DNA of 64,000 nucleotides from Chitinophaga dinghuensis (GCF_003259435.1 NZ_QLMA01000001.1:744001-808000); one strand, 5' to 3'; counted from the stretch's first letter, positions 1 to 8,257 are shown. Translations and numbers: made by a program. Notes: generated by a model not told the origin, from the letters alone.

Positions 1-293
1 GCGGAACGCTACTGGGCGTACCAGGACTGATCAACGCTTACAAGCTAAGTACTGCGATGGTGTTACAGTTAGTGCCGGTTATCCAGAAAAATGTGGAGAA
101 ACGCTATCATCTGAGCTTCGATTACACCATTATGAATGATGTGATGATGGTGGTAAAGCAACATAATGTGACCGTGCTGGCGCAGGAAATGCAATTATTT
201 TGTTCCATGGATATTGGAATACCTAAAAGCCAGGAAGAGCTGTGCCTGCTGAAGTTGCAGGATATCCGCGGACTGGAAGTGAAGGCTGTTTGA
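1..293 (+). CDS. YigZ/IMPACT family protein, C-terminal part (partial)
   Basis: This is the 3' end of a gene that begins before the window; the open frame reads from base 3 without a start. The visible ~96 residues begin with GTLLGVPGLINAY, which matches the conserved G-L-x-x-A-Y segment at the end of the IMPACT N-terminal domain of YigZ/UPF0029 proteins. A DUF1949-like C-terminal domain follows. The family is implicated in translation-related stress control in eukaryotes; its bacterial role is poorly defined. The ATG at 57 is internal and not the true start. Assignment rests on one short motif plus the overall pattern. Confidence 0.7.
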   Translation, partial: GTLLGVPGLINAYKLSTAMVLQLVPVIQKNVEKRYHLSFDYTIMNDVMMVVKQHNVTVLAQEMQLFCSMDIGIPKSQEELCLLKLQDIRGLEVKAV

Positions 294-294
294 T

Positions 295-452
295 GCGCCT
301 GCGGTGGTTTCGCTCGCAGAGCAGCGTAAGCAGCAAAGCCGCATAAGATTACGTTTGCTGGTTTCTCGCGAGGGCGCCTGCGGCGGCTTTGCTCGCAGAG
401 CAGCATAAGCAGCAAAGCAGCATAAGATTACGTTTGCTGGTTTCTCGCAAAG
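295..452. repeat. 79-bp direct tandem repeat, two copies
   Basis: Copy one is 295-373 and copy two 374-452, with exactly 79 bp periodicity and seven mismatches by eye. Each unit contains the core CTCGCAGAGCAGC, a purine-rich stretch of GCAGCAAAGC type, and ends in GTTTCTCGC. It lies directly after the stop codon of the YigZ-like gene. No convincing reading frame crosses it. Confidence 0.85.
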
Positions 453-642
453 GGCGCAAAGAGGCAAAGGATTATGCTGTGTTGTTTGATTGTGTTTTGT
501 TGTAGCTCGCAAAGACATATGTACTATCTCACTAAACCAATTTGCCCTAAAGTATTTGAAGACAAGTACCCTCAAGAGCATTTGCGGGCTTAACTAAACA
601 ACAAAACATAATCCTTTGCCCCTTTGCGCCCTTTGCGAGAAA
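441..642. repeat. Inverted repeat with ~36-50 bp arms
   Basis: The arm 441-476 (starts TTTCTCGCAAAGGGCGCAAA) is repeated in reverse complement at 607-642 with one mismatch. Weaker similarity continues to about 490 and 593. The spacer of about 100-130 bp has no recognisable gene. The arms could form a long hairpin in RNA or a cruciform in DNA. Confidence 0.8.
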
Positions 643-668
643 CCCATCCGCGGTTATCCAACAATCTT

Positions 669-774
669 CATTGCTGCTTAGCTGCTTATGCTGCTCTGCG
701 AGAAAAACCCGGCAAACCTCGATCTCCCCATAAATCCTTTGCTGCTTAGCTGCTTATGCTGCTCTGCGAGAAAA
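669..774. repeat. Two further copies of the dispersed core repeat, inverted
   Basis: Positions 669-706 and 738-774 both carry TTGCTGCTTAGCTGCTTATG followed by CTGCTCTGCGAGAAAA, the reverse complement of the core in the 79-bp units at 313-345 and 391-423. They are 69 bp apart. The second copy ends about 20 bp from the stop of the hydroxyacyl-CoA dehydrogenase gene. With the 295-642 repeats, this makes the whole 294-793 gap repeat DNA; I see no gene in it. Confidence 0.8.
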
Positions 775-793
775 GAACCAGCGCCGAAGGCGC

Positions 794-1684
794 TTACCCT
801 TCAAATCTATCGCTTACCACCAGGTCTTTGCTACCCGGCGTATATTTATAGAATCCTTCGCCGCTCTTAGCACCGAGGTATCCGGCTGTCACCATATTTA
901 CCAGCAATGGGCATGGCGCATATTTAGGATTACCGAAACCGTCGTGTAATACATTCAGGATGGAGAGGCAAACGTCCAGACCGATGAAATCCGCCAGTTG
1001 CAGCGGCCCCATTGGATGGGCCATTCCGAGTTTCATCACTGTATCTATTTCCGCTATGCCAGCAACGCCTTCAAAGAGGGAATAGATGGCCTCATTGATC
1101 ATTGGCATCAGGATGCGGTTGGCAATGAAACCTGGATAGTCATTCACTACGCAAGGTACTTTACCCAGTTTTTCGGAAAGGGCTACAATGGTTTTGGTGA
1201 CTTCTTTTTCAGTCGCATAGCCATTGATGATTTCCACCAGTTTCATCACTGGTACGGGATTCATGAAGTGCATACCAATCACTTTACCCGGGCGTTTGGT
1301 AACAGCGGCGATTTTCGTGATGGAAATAGAGGAGGTATTCGTAGCCAGAATGGTATCAGGTTTTGCATGCTGATCCAGGTCCTGGAAGATTTTCAGTTTC
1401 AGATTAATATTTTCGGTAGCTGCTTCTACTACGAGGTCTGCTTCCTTAACGCCAGTGGCGATGTCTGTGAAGGTGGTAATATTGGCCAGGGTTTCTGTTT
1501 TCAGCGCTTCTGTTACCGTACCTTTAGCTACCTGTCTGTCCAGGTTTTTGCCAATGGTCTGTAATGCTTTCTGCAAGGCTGCTTCCGCTACATCGATGAG
1601 GTGTACCTGAAAGCCATTCTGCGCAAATACGTGAGCAATACCATTTCCCATGGTACCAGCGCCAATTACTGCAATTTTTTGCAT
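794..1684 (-). CDS. 3-hydroxyacyl-CoA (3-hydroxybutyryl-CoA) dehydrogenase
   Basis: A 296-residue enzyme of the short FadB/Hbd/PaaH class that oxidises 3-hydroxyacyl-CoA with NAD in beta-oxidation or butanoate metabolism, in the cytoplasm. Residues 4-13 form the Rossmann loop GAGTMG. The HFMNPVPVMKLVEI segment near residue 140 carries the catalytic His and Glu. The second half is the all-helical dimerisation domain (NDYPGFIANRI, then AHPMGPLQLADFIGLD). Length is normal for the family (about 285-300). It is transcribed alone, leftward into the repeat block. The substrate chain length cannot be read from sequence, so hbd/paaH are not distinguished. Confidence 0.9.
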   Translation of the reverse strand: MQKIAVIGAGTMGNGIAHVFAQNGFQVHLIDVAEAALQKALQTIGKNLDRQVAKGTVTEALKTETLANITTFTDIATGVKEADLVVEAATENINLKLKIFQDLDQHAKPDTILATNTSSISITKIAAVTKRPGKVIGMHFMNPVPVMKLVEIINGYATEKEVTKTIVALSEKLGKVPCVVNDYPGFIANRILMPMINEAIYSLFEGVAGIAEIDTVMKLGMAHPMGPLQLADFIGLDVCLSILNVLHDGFGNPKYAPCPLLVNMVTAGYLGAKSGEGFYKYTPGSKDLVVSDRFEG

Positions 1685-1750
1685 GGTGTATGAAACGTTT
1701 TATTCGTTTACAGGATGAATTTATGATGAACAAATAAACGAATAAACCGC

Positions 1751-2407
1751 CTAATTATCATCATCTTTCCTTTTGAAATCTCCCCGTTTCCAGGCTTGGA
1801 TGAACTGTGCCCAGGAGAGTGGGTTGAAAATATTCTGTGGAGGTGGCTGACCGGCGTAATAGAGGGACTGCGCCTGTTTCTTCAGGTACATATTGGTGCC
1901 TTCTCGGCCGTCGATAGGAGTGACGCGGGCAAGGGCGCGCAGCCGGTTGCCTTCTGTATTTTTTCGGGCTACCTCGTAGGCATCATCAGGGATGTCCATA
2001 CTGGCAAAAGCCCGTTCAAATTCTTCTTTGGTGAGATATGGACGAATGATGGTTGCCGGGAGATACGTAGTATCCTCGATCATCAACTGTATCAGAGAAT
2101 AGGCGTTGCCAGGCAGATTCACCGGAATCTTATAGTCCTTTTTCTTAAACCCGACAGCAGAGAAGCTTAAAGTATCGCCTTTGAACACCACAATGGAAAA
2201 TACCCCCTGACGGTTGGAGATAGTACCTCTGCCCTGGCCCTTTACCATGATGCTAACTGCTGGAATGGCCTTCAGGCTGTCCGCCGTCATGGTGATACCA
2301 GATATCTGGATAATGCTGTCTTTAAATTCCTGAATCTGTGCTTTCAGAAGGAAAGGAGATAAAAGGAAAACAATTAAAAGTGACAGTATGTAGGATCTTT
2401 TCTGCAT
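1751..2407 (-). CDS. Exported carboxypeptidase-regulatory-like domain protein
   Basis: A 218-residue protein with an N-terminal signal peptide (hydrophobic residues 6-22, followed by KAQIQEF). Residues about 35-110 look like a CarboxypepD_reg-like beta-sandwich: a GRGTISNRQGVFSI stretch, then a DTLSFSAVGFKKKDY segment that is typical of the SusC-type regulatory domain. The C-terminal half is charged and contains EEFERAFASMDIPDDAYE. Many Bacteroidota carry such stand-alone envelope proteins, and no function is established. It sits upstream of the dehydrogenase on the same strand with a 66-bp gap, possibly as a separate unit. Confidence 0.7.
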   Translation of the reverse strand: MQKRSYILSLLIVFLLSPFLLKAQIQEFKDSIIQISGITMTADSLKAIPAVSIMVKGQGRGTISNRQGVFSIVVFKGDTLSFSAVGFKKKDYKIPVNLPGNAYSLIQLMIEDTTYLPATIIRPYLTKEEFERAFASMDIPDDAYEVARKNTEGNRLRALARVTPIDGREGTNMYLKKQAQSLYYAGQPPPQNIFNPLSWAQFIQAWKRGDFKRKDDDN

Positions 2408-2483
2408 TACCGCTGTAAGATATAGAAATTTATTTAAGTGTTATGATCATACTTCCTGACAGTTACAGCGAAGCAAATCAGAG

Positions 2484-2515
2484 TTGTAAATTAAGCCCCA
2501 ATTGGGTTAACTTTG
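2484..2515 (+). promoter_or_regulatory. Bacteroidota-type promoter of the Mrp gene
   Basis: TTG at 2484-2486, a 21-base spacer and TAACTTTG at 2508-2515 match the -33 TTG / -7 TAnnTTTG pattern of the phylum's housekeeping sigma factor. Transcription would start near 2521, about 25 bases before the ATG at 2545. Confidence 0.65.
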
Positions 2516-2544
2516 CTCCCTGGAATCTAATTTAACAACAATTT

Positions 2545-3642
2545 ATGATGACGAAAGAGCAGATTTTAAAAGCCCTGAGCAACGTAGAAGAACCAGATCT
2601 GGGGAAAGACCTGGTGACGTTGAACATGGTTAAAGATATAGAAATAGACGGGAATAAAGTAAAATTTACGGTAGTACTGACAACGCCTGCATGTCCGCTG
2701 AAGGATATGATCCGCAATGCCTGTGTGAATGCAATTCACATGCTGGTGAGCAAAGAAGCGGAAGTGGAAGTGGTAATGACTGCGAATGTTAGCAGTAAAC
2801 GCAAAGATGGAAGTGGGGCACTGCCAAATGTGAAGAATATTATCGTAGTGGCATCCGGTAAAGGTGGAGTAGGTAAATCTACTGTAGCCGCAAATCTGGC
2901 CCTGGCACTAGGTCGTGATGGCGCAAAAGTAGGCCTCATGGATGCTGATATTTACGGTCCTTCCGTTCCTATTATGTTCGGCGTACGCGGCGAACGTCCT
3001 ATGATGGTGAGCGTAGAAGGTAAAGGTATGATTGAGCCAATGGAAAAATTTGGTATCAAATTCATGTCTATCGGTCTTCTCATCGATGAAAGAGAAGCAG
3101 TGGTTTGGCGTGGTCCTATGGCCAGCAGCGCGTTACGCCAGTTCATCACCGATGTACACTGGGGCGACCTGGACTATCTGATCATCGACATGCCTCCAGG
3201 CACCGGCGATATTCACCTGACACTCGTACAGACAGTTCCTGTTACCGGCGCAGTCATCGTAACCACTCCACAAGACGTGGCCCTCGCCGATGCGAAAAAA
3301 GGTATCGCCATGTTTATGGGCAAACAGATTAATGTACCTATCATTGGCCTGGTGGAAAATATGGCTTACTTCACACCTGCTGAACTGCCGGAAAATAAAT
3401 ACTATATCTTCGGTAAAGAAGGCGGCCGCAAACTGGCAGATGAACTGGATATTCCTTTCCTCGGCCAGATACCGCTGGTACAGAGCATCCGCGAAGGGGG
3501 CGACTATGGCACGCCTGCTATGGCTGGCGATGAACCTGTCACCCGCAAGGCTTTCCTGGATATCGCCGGCGCCGCTGCCCGCAATATCGCCATGCGCAAT
3601 GCCAATATAGCGCCTACTAAAATGGTGGATATCGTAGTATAA
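2545..3642 (+). CDS. mrp: Mrp/NBP35-type iron-sulfur carrier P-loop ATPase
   Basis: A 365-residue protein with an N-terminal MIP18/DUF59 domain (residues 1-80, containing the TTPACPLKD motif) and a P-loop NTPase domain. The deviant Walker A GKGGVGKS is at residues 105-112, and DADIYGPSVP and DMPPGTGD follow. It is expected to bind and deliver Fe-S clusters in the cytosol. The usual CxxC that bridges the cluster between two subunits is not present where expected after VENMAYF; the segment reads TPAELPENKYYIFGKEG. From memory this is common in Bacteroidota Mrp proteins. ATG 2545 is chosen; the second ATG at 2548 is equally possible. Confidence 0.9.
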   Translation: MMTKEQILKALSNVEEPDLGKDLVTLNMVKDIEIDGNKVKFTVVLTTPACPLKDMIRNACVNAIHMLVSKEAEVEVVMTANVSSKRKDGSGALPNVKNIIVVASGKGGVGKSTVAANLALALGRDGAKVGLMDADIYGPSVPIMFGVRGERPMMVSVEGKGMIEPMEKFGIKFMSIGLLIDEREAVVWRGPMASSALRQFITDVHWGDLDYLIIDMPPGTGDIHLTLVQTVPVTGAVIVTTPQDVALADAKKGIAMFMGKQINVPIIGLVENMAYFTPAELPENKYYIFGKEGGRKLADELDIPFLGQIPLVQSIREGGDYGTPAMAGDEPVTRKAFLDIAGAAARNIAMRNANIAPTKMVDIVV

Positions 3643-3672
3643 GCGATTTTCCCAAGTATAAATATTTTATGG

Positions 3673-3721
3673 ATATGCAGACTTCTACCTTCATCAAGGG
3701 GAACGTCTGCATATTTTTTTT
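3673..3721 (+). terminator. Rho-independent terminator after mrp
   Basis: A perfect 10-bp stem pairs ATATGCAGAC (3673-3682) with its complement at 3705-3714, with a 22-base loop. A run of eight or nine T follows. Confidence 0.85.
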
Positions 3722-3748
3722 GTAACTTTTAAACCTAATCCCTGAATT

Positions 3749-4378
3749 ATGTACACCTCGAAACTCAACAGAGAAACAGACTGGAACAAAATTGAAGCCT
3801 TCATGCGGGAATTCAGCTTCGCCATGGTGGTGGATACAGATGAACATGGCGTTCCGCAAGCTACACATCTCCCCCTGACCTTAAAACAAACGCCCGACGG
3901 AAAATATGTACTCCAGGGCCATATTGCCAAAATCAACAAGCAATGGGAGTATTTCGGCAAACAAGATACTTTAGTGGTCTTCTCCACACCCCATGCTTAT
4001 ATTTCATCCTCCTGGTATGAAAAAGATAAAATTCCTACCTGGAATTATATGGTCGTACATGTGCACGGAAAAACACGCATTTTATCCGAACAGGAGCTCA
4101 TTCAAAACCTCGATGATCTAATGCAACATTATGAAGCCGCGTCTCAACACCCTGTTAATTTAAAAGATATAGATGAGAAAACTTTAATAAGTAATTTGAA
4201 GGCGATCGTGGGGTTTGAAATAGAAGTGCGTGATATTAATGCAAATTATAAATTGAGTGGCAATAAAAAGGATGCAGATTTCTTTAATATCATCAAACAC
4301 CTGAGAGAAAAAAATGATCAGGAATCCCACCGCATTGCAGATGAAATGGAAGCCAGACGGCCTGTACAGGATATTTAA
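3749..4378 (+). CDS. PaiB-family FMN-binding protein
   Basis: A 209-residue flavin-reductase-like split-barrel protein of the PaiB family. In Bacillus subtilis PaiB was described as a negative regulator of sporulation and degradative enzyme genes; most family members are simply predicted FMN binders. Family-typical features are the start MYTSKLNRETDW, the segment ATHLPLTLKQTPDGKYVLQGHIAKINKQW, the motif FSTPHAYISSSWY and NYMVVHVHG near residue 110. The length of about 205 is usual. It is a single gene with a TAACTTTT sequence 20 bases upstream as a possible -7 element, and no partner PaiA acetyltransferase is next to it. Confidence 0.85.
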   Translation: MYTSKLNRETDWNKIEAFMREFSFAMVVDTDEHGVPQATHLPLTLKQTPDGKYVLQGHIAKINKQWEYFGKQDTLVVFSTPHAYISSSWYEKDKIPTWNYMVVHVHGKTRILSEQELIQNLDDLMQHYEAASQHPVNLKDIDEKTLISNLKAIVGFEIEVRDINANYKLSGNKKDADFFNIIKHLREKNDQESHRIADEMEARRPVQDI

Positions 4379-4445
4379 AAAAATAAAATGCGTGCGGGTA
4401 ATTATCAGGGTAAAATGAAATAACTTTAATTGGGCCAGTTTTGCT

Positions 4446-4453
4446 TACCTTTG
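4446..4453 (+). promoter_or_regulatory. -7 promoter element of pyrF
   Basis: TACCTTTG matches the TAnnTTTG consensus. A start near 4459 leaves a 15-base leader before the ATG at 4474, and rules out the in-frame TTG at 4441 as the start codon. I do not see a good -33 TTTG at the usual distance. Confidence 0.6.
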
Positions 4454-4473
4454 CGCCCCAAATAAAACCGACT

Positions 4474-5301
4474 ATGAATCGACAGGAATTGGTGAATCTG
4501 ATTAAGGAAAAGCAGTCTTATCTCTGCGTAGGTCTTGATACAGACCTGCAAAAGATTCCAAAGCACCTGCTCTCTCATGCAGATCCGGTGTTTGCTTTCA
4601 ATAAGGCGATTATTGACGCTACCAAAGATCTTTGTGTTGCTTATAAAATCAACACAGCGTTCTATGAGTGCATGGGTATTCGCGGATGGGAAAGTCTGCA
4701 ACGCACCATCGAATATATCCCGCAGGGGATTTTCACCATCGCAGATGCAAAGAGAGGTGATATCGGAAACACATCTACGCAGTATGCGAAAACCTTTTTC
4801 GATACTTACAATTTTGATTCCGTAACAGTAGCGCCTTATATGGGCCGCGACAGTGTGGAACCTTTCCTGCAATTTCCTGAAAAATGGGCTATCATGCTGG
4901 GACTGACTTCCAATGAAGGCAGCCAGGATTTTCAGCTGCAAAAATCAGGAGAAGAATATTTGTTTGAGAAGGTACTGAAAGCGGGTATGCAATGGGGTAC
5001 GCCGGATAATCTCATGTTTGTGATCGGCGCTACACAGCAATCTTCACAACTGGGTGAAATTCGTAAGATGGTTCCAGATCATTTCTTCCTGGTTCCGGGC
5101 GTAGGCGCACAGGGCGGCAGTCTGGAAGATATTTCCCGTCAGGCCATGAATAAGGATTGCGGACTGCTGGTGAATGCCAGTCGCGCTATTATCTACGCTG
5201 GAAACGGAGAAGATTTTGCAGAAGAAGCTAGAAAAGTAGCGAAACAATACCAACTGGAAATGGCTTCTTATCTGAGCCAGATGGCAGTAGGTACTATTTA
5301 A
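4474..5301 (+). CDS. pyrF: Orotidine 5'-phosphate decarboxylase
   Basis: A 275-residue enzyme for the last step of UMP synthesis, OMP to UMP plus CO2. It belongs to the longer subfamily found in mycobacteria, myxobacteria and Bacteroidota. The active-site motif DAKRGDIGNT carries Lys93. The early CVGLDTD and late PGVGAQGG (phosphate-binding) motifs are intact. ATG 4474 is chosen over the in-frame TTG 4441 because the promoter -7 element lies between them. It is monocistronic and ends in a hairpin shared with the convergent gene. Confidence 0.95.
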   Translation: MNRQELVNLIKEKQSYLCVGLDTDLQKIPKHLLSHADPVFAFNKAIIDATKDLCVAYKINTAFYECMGIRGWESLQRTIEYIPQGIFTIADAKRGDIGNTSTQYAKTFFDTYNFDSVTVAPYMGRDSVEPFLQFPEKWAIMLGLTSNEGSQDFQLQKSGEEYLFEKVLKAGMQWGTPDNLMFVIGATQQSSQLGEIRKMVPDHFFLVPGVGAQGGSLEDISRQAMNKDCGLLVNASRAIIYAGNGEDFAEEARKVAKQYQLEMASYLSQMAVGTI

Positions 5302-5316
5302 TAGAACTTATCAGAC

Positions 5317-5366
5317 AAAAAAGAGCAGTAACTGCATTGGTTTTCCTTGCATTGCTGCTCTTTTTT
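5317..5366. terminator. Bidirectional terminator between pyrF and the YciI-like gene
   Basis: AAAAAAGAGCAG (5317-5328) pairs perfectly with CTGCTCTTTTTT (5355-5366). The A-run and T-run serve as the U-tract in either direction, and both flanking genes end here. Confidence 0.8.
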
Positions 5367-5390
5367 GTTGGCCCGTCTTGAAGTGATTCA

Positions 5391-5828
5391 CTATTTGAAC
5401 ACACAATTTTTTGCTGTCCACCAAGGTTTGATCTCGAATGTTAAACGGCCTGCGTTCACTGCAGGATCTGTCTTAACTAAACCGGCAGCTTCCAGACTGT
5501 CTTTACAATCCATAATAAATATGCCTTTCAGATCGCTCTCATCGCCGAAAGGCCCTGCTATCAGTATCTTTCCTGCTTTAGCCAGTTTACCAATGTTCTC
5601 GAGGTGTTTACGCTGAATTTCTGCGGCTATTACTGCTTGTTGATCCCTGTGTGGTCCTGTTTTCAGAAACACCATCCAGTAGCGTTTCATGGTGGGGGTA
5701 GTATCGGACTTTGCTCTGCCTGGTAGAGCGGTAACTGCAACGGATCGTAACGGGGTGGGACGGAATGAAACCATTACAGCGACCAGGAATCCCAGCAACA
5801 GTAATGCCGGAACAACTTTGCTTGCCAT
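5391..5828 (-). CDS. YciI-like domain protein with N-terminal membrane anchor or signal
   Basis: A 145-residue protein. Residues 1-22 form a hydrophobic segment (VVPALLLLGFLVAVMVSF), so the protein is membrane-anchored or exported. From about residue 47 (MKRYWMVFLKTGPHR) it matches the YciI/YCII-related ferredoxin-like fold, with the conserved HLENIGKLAKAGKILIAGPFGDE. YciI proteins are small dimeric proteins of unknown or varied activity with an His-Asp pair. The ATG at 5690 could instead start a cytosolic form. No function can be assigned from context. Confidence 0.75.
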   Translation of the reverse strand: MASKVVPALLLLGFLVAVMVSFRPTPLRSVAVTALPGRAKSDTTPTMKRYWMVFLKTGPHRDQQAVIAAEIQRKHLENIGKLAKAGKILIAGPFGDESDLKGIFIMDCKDSLEAAGLVKTDPAVNAGRLTFEIKPWWTAKNCVFK

Positions 5829-5952
5829 AGCTCTCGAATTTAACTAAATGTACTAACTTATTAGAAATTAGTAGATTAATTGTCGAAAAAATACTGTCCT
5901 TTTCAATTCGTTATAACTCACTATATTGCTATCAACCAAAACTTAAGCGCTC

Positions 5953-7131
5953 ATGCTGAAAGATCTTTTCCAGTCGCCCGATTACTACAACGTAGACGAA
6001 CTCCTGCAGGAAGAACATCTGTTAATCCGTGATGCTGTCAGACAGTGGGTAAAGAAAGAAATATCCCCTATTATAGAAGACTGTTGTCAACAGGCGAAAT
6101 TCCCTTCTCATATATTGCCCGGCCTTGGCGAATTAGGCTGTTTCGGACCTACTATCCCCGCTCAATATGGTGGCGCAGGCCTGGATTATATTTCCTATGG
6201 TTTGATGATGCAGGAACTCGAACGCGGCGACAGCGGTATACGATCCACCGCTTCTGTACAAGGTTCTTTGGTGATGTATCCCATTTTTGCATTTGGCAGT
6301 GAAGCACAGAAAGAATGGTATCTCCCTAAATTAGCCAAAGGAGAATTCATGGGCTGTTTCGGACTGACAGAACCGGACCATGGCTCTAATCCGGCAGGAA
6401 TGATTACTAATTTCCGGGAAGATGGCGATCATGTGATTCTCAATGGCGCCAAGATGTGGATTTCCAATGCGCCCTTCGCGGATATCGCAGTGGTATGGGC
6501 TAAAGATGAAGCCGGCGTAATACGCGGACTCATTGTAGAACGTGGCATGGAAGGATTTTCCACGCCTGAAATCAAAGATAAATGGAGCTTACGCGCTAGC
6601 GCAACCGGCGAGTTAGTGTTTGATAATGTACGCGTTCCAAAAGATAATATTTTGCCTGGTGTGAAAGGTCTGAAAGGACCGCTCAGCTGCTTGTCGTCTG
6701 CCCGCTATGGTATCGCCTGGGGCGCAGTGGGCGCCGCGATGGACTGTTATGATACCGCATTGCGTTACGCCAAAGAGCGGGTACAGTTTGGACGACCAAT
6801 TGGCGGTTTCCAGCTGATACAAAAGAAACTGGCAGAAATGGTAACAGAAATTACCAAAGCCCAACTGATGAACTGGCGACTTGGCGTATTAAAAAATCAA
6901 GGGAAAGCCACGCCTGCACAAATTAGTATGGCCAAAAGAAATGCCTGTGAGATAGCCCACAATATAGCCCGCGATGCCCGCCAGATACTCGGTGGTATGG
7001 GTATTACCGGTGAATTCTCCGTGATGCGTCATATGATGAACCTGGAAAGTGTGATTACCTACGAAGGCACACATGAAGTACATTTGCTGATAACTGGTAT
7101 GGATATTACCGGTTTGGATGCCTTTAAATAG
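5953..7131 (+). CDS. Glutaryl-CoA dehydrogenase-like acyl-CoA dehydrogenase
   Basis: A 392-residue flavoenzyme. It shows the acyl-CoA dehydrogenase signatures GCFGLTEPDHGSNP (FAD/substrate contact) and YEGTHEVH with the catalytic base Glu371. The combination SLRASATGELVFDNVRVP and the TYEGTHxxH tail resembles glutaryl-CoA dehydrogenase, which converts glutaryl-CoA to crotonyl-CoA and CO2 in lysine or tryptophan degradation. That product class fits the nearby hydroxyacyl-CoA dehydrogenase. Substrate specificity is inferred. Its stop codon overlaps the GTG of the next gene by one base, so the two are probably cotranscribed. Confidence 0.88.
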   Translation: MLKDLFQSPDYYNVDELLQEEHLLIRDAVRQWVKKEISPIIEDCCQQAKFPSHILPGLGELGCFGPTIPAQYGGAGLDYISYGLMMQELERGDSGIRSTASVQGSLVMYPIFAFGSEAQKEWYLPKLAKGEFMGCFGLTEPDHGSNPAGMITNFREDGDHVILNGAKMWISNAPFADIAVVWAKDEAGVIRGLIVERGMEGFSTPEIKDKWSLRASATGELVFDNVRVPKDNILPGVKGLKGPLSCLSSARYGIAWGAVGAAMDCYDTALRYAKERVQFGRPIGGFQLIQKKLAEMVTEITKAQLMNWRLGVLKNQGKATPAQISMAKRNACEIAHNIARDARQILGGMGITGEFSVMRHMMNLESVITYEGTHEVHLLITGMDITGLDAFK

Positions 7132-8183
7132 TGAACAAAATGCGCCGGATTTTAATGCTGGCAGTAAGCTGTCTTTTTCTGTATGGGAAAGGATCTGCGA
7201 TGCTGCGTATATGCCAACACGTTAGTGATTCTCTACCGCTTCGACTGATGTCCTGTGAAGGTAAAGCACAGGGAACTTATTATATCGTTAAGTATTTATC
7301 TGCCGACACGGCTTCTCTGCAACGCCAGGTGGACTCCGTGTTTCGGGTGATTGACCACTCCCTTTCCCTCTATCAGCCAGGATCGTTGATTAACCAGTTC
7401 AATGCCTCCGGTCGTGTAGAAATGGATGAACATATGGCCGTGGTTATTCAAAAATCTATTGAAACTAATCGCGCTACTGGCGGACTTTTCGATATCACCG
7501 TGAAACCGCTTGTATATCTGTGGGGCTTTGGCGTAAAGAAGCCATCTTTCCGTGGCGTACCACCGGCAGATAGTCTCAAAGCCGCGATGCCGTATATCGG
7601 TTCCCGTTATCTCCGCGTAAGCGGCAACACCTTAACTACTGCCAAGCCTGGCGTACAGATAGATTGCAATGGTATCGCACAAGGATATACAGTGGATGTA
7701 ATTGGAAGATTTCTGGAAACGAAAGGAATTCATAATTACCTGGTGGATGTAGGTGGCGAACTATGTGCGAGAGGATTTAATGCACAGCATCAGCGATGGA
7801 GTGTAGGGATAGAAAGGCCATCGAAGGGAGATACCACTTATGAGCCTGTTCCTGGTATTGTAAGGTTGGCAGAGGAAGGGATTGCCACCAGTGGGAATTA
7901 CCGTCGTTTTTTTGACCAGGGGAAGACGCGATACGCTCATACCATCCATCCGCTCACAGGAATAGCGTTGCATAACAATATTATCAGTGTAACGGTGATG
8001 GCAAAAGATTGCTTTACCGCAGATGCATTTGATAATCCGCTTATTCTGATGGGCGTGCAGCAAGGGATTTCCTGGATAGAAAGTCATCCGCAGTATGGAT
8101 TATCTGCCTTGTATATTTTCAGGGCAGACGACGGTACTATACAGGAAGCATATACGAAAGGATTTGATAAAAGAATGGAGTAA
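7131..8183 (+). CDS. apbE: FAD:protein FMN transferase (ApbE family)
   Basis: A 350-residue exported protein (340+ if started at ATG 7140) that attaches FMN covalently to Thr of target flavoproteins such as Nqr/Rnf subunits. It has a signal sequence at residues 4-22. The motifs are GKAQGTYYIVKY, FDITVKPLVYLWGFG, IDCNGIAQGYTVD, VDVGGELCARG and the late HTIHPLTG, all in family order. GTG 7131 overlaps the preceding stop, while ATG 7140 gives a better signal peptide start (MRRILMLAV). No Nqr or Rnf gene lies in this window, so its target is elsewhere. Confidence 0.88.
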   Translation: MNKMRRILMLAVSCLFLYGKGSAMLRICQHVSDSLPLRLMSCEGKAQGTYYIVKYLSADTASLQRQVDSVFRVIDHSLSLYQPGSLINQFNASGRVEMDEHMAVVIQKSIETNRATGGLFDITVKPLVYLWGFGVKKPSFRGVPPADSLKAAMPYIGSRYLRVSGNTLTTAKPGVQIDCNGIAQGYTVDVIGRFLETKGIHNYLVDVGGELCARGFNAQHQRWSVGIERPSKGDTTYEPVPGIVRLAEEGIATSGNYRRFFDQGKTRYAHTIHPLTGIALHNNIISVTVMAKDCFTADAFDNPLILMGVQQGISWIESHPQYGLSALYIFRADDGTIQEAYTKGFDKRME

Positions 8184-8216
8184 AAAAAAATCCCGCAGCT
8201 GTAATTAGCTACGGGA
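8182..8216 (-). terminator. Terminator of the DUF4136/outer-membrane operon
   Basis: On the minus strand TCCCG/AGCT arms (8207-8216 and 8191-8200) form a 9-bp stem with one mismatch, followed by nine T (8190-8182). Confidence 0.75.
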
Positions 8217-8257
8217 CCCACTCTCACATTTCCTTTCTTAGAATATGGATAAAATAC

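Noticed and set aside
295..774. CRISPR-like array from direct repeats
   Set aside because: Repeats are 79 bp apart but adjoining with no unique spacers, mixed orientation, and no cas genes nearby.
3749..4378. Pyridoxamine phosphate oxidase
   Set aside because: Motifs fit PaiB better, and PdxH-type substrate residues are not seen.
4441..4473. TTG start extending pyrF
   Set aside because: The TACCTTTG promoter element lies between it and ATG 4474.
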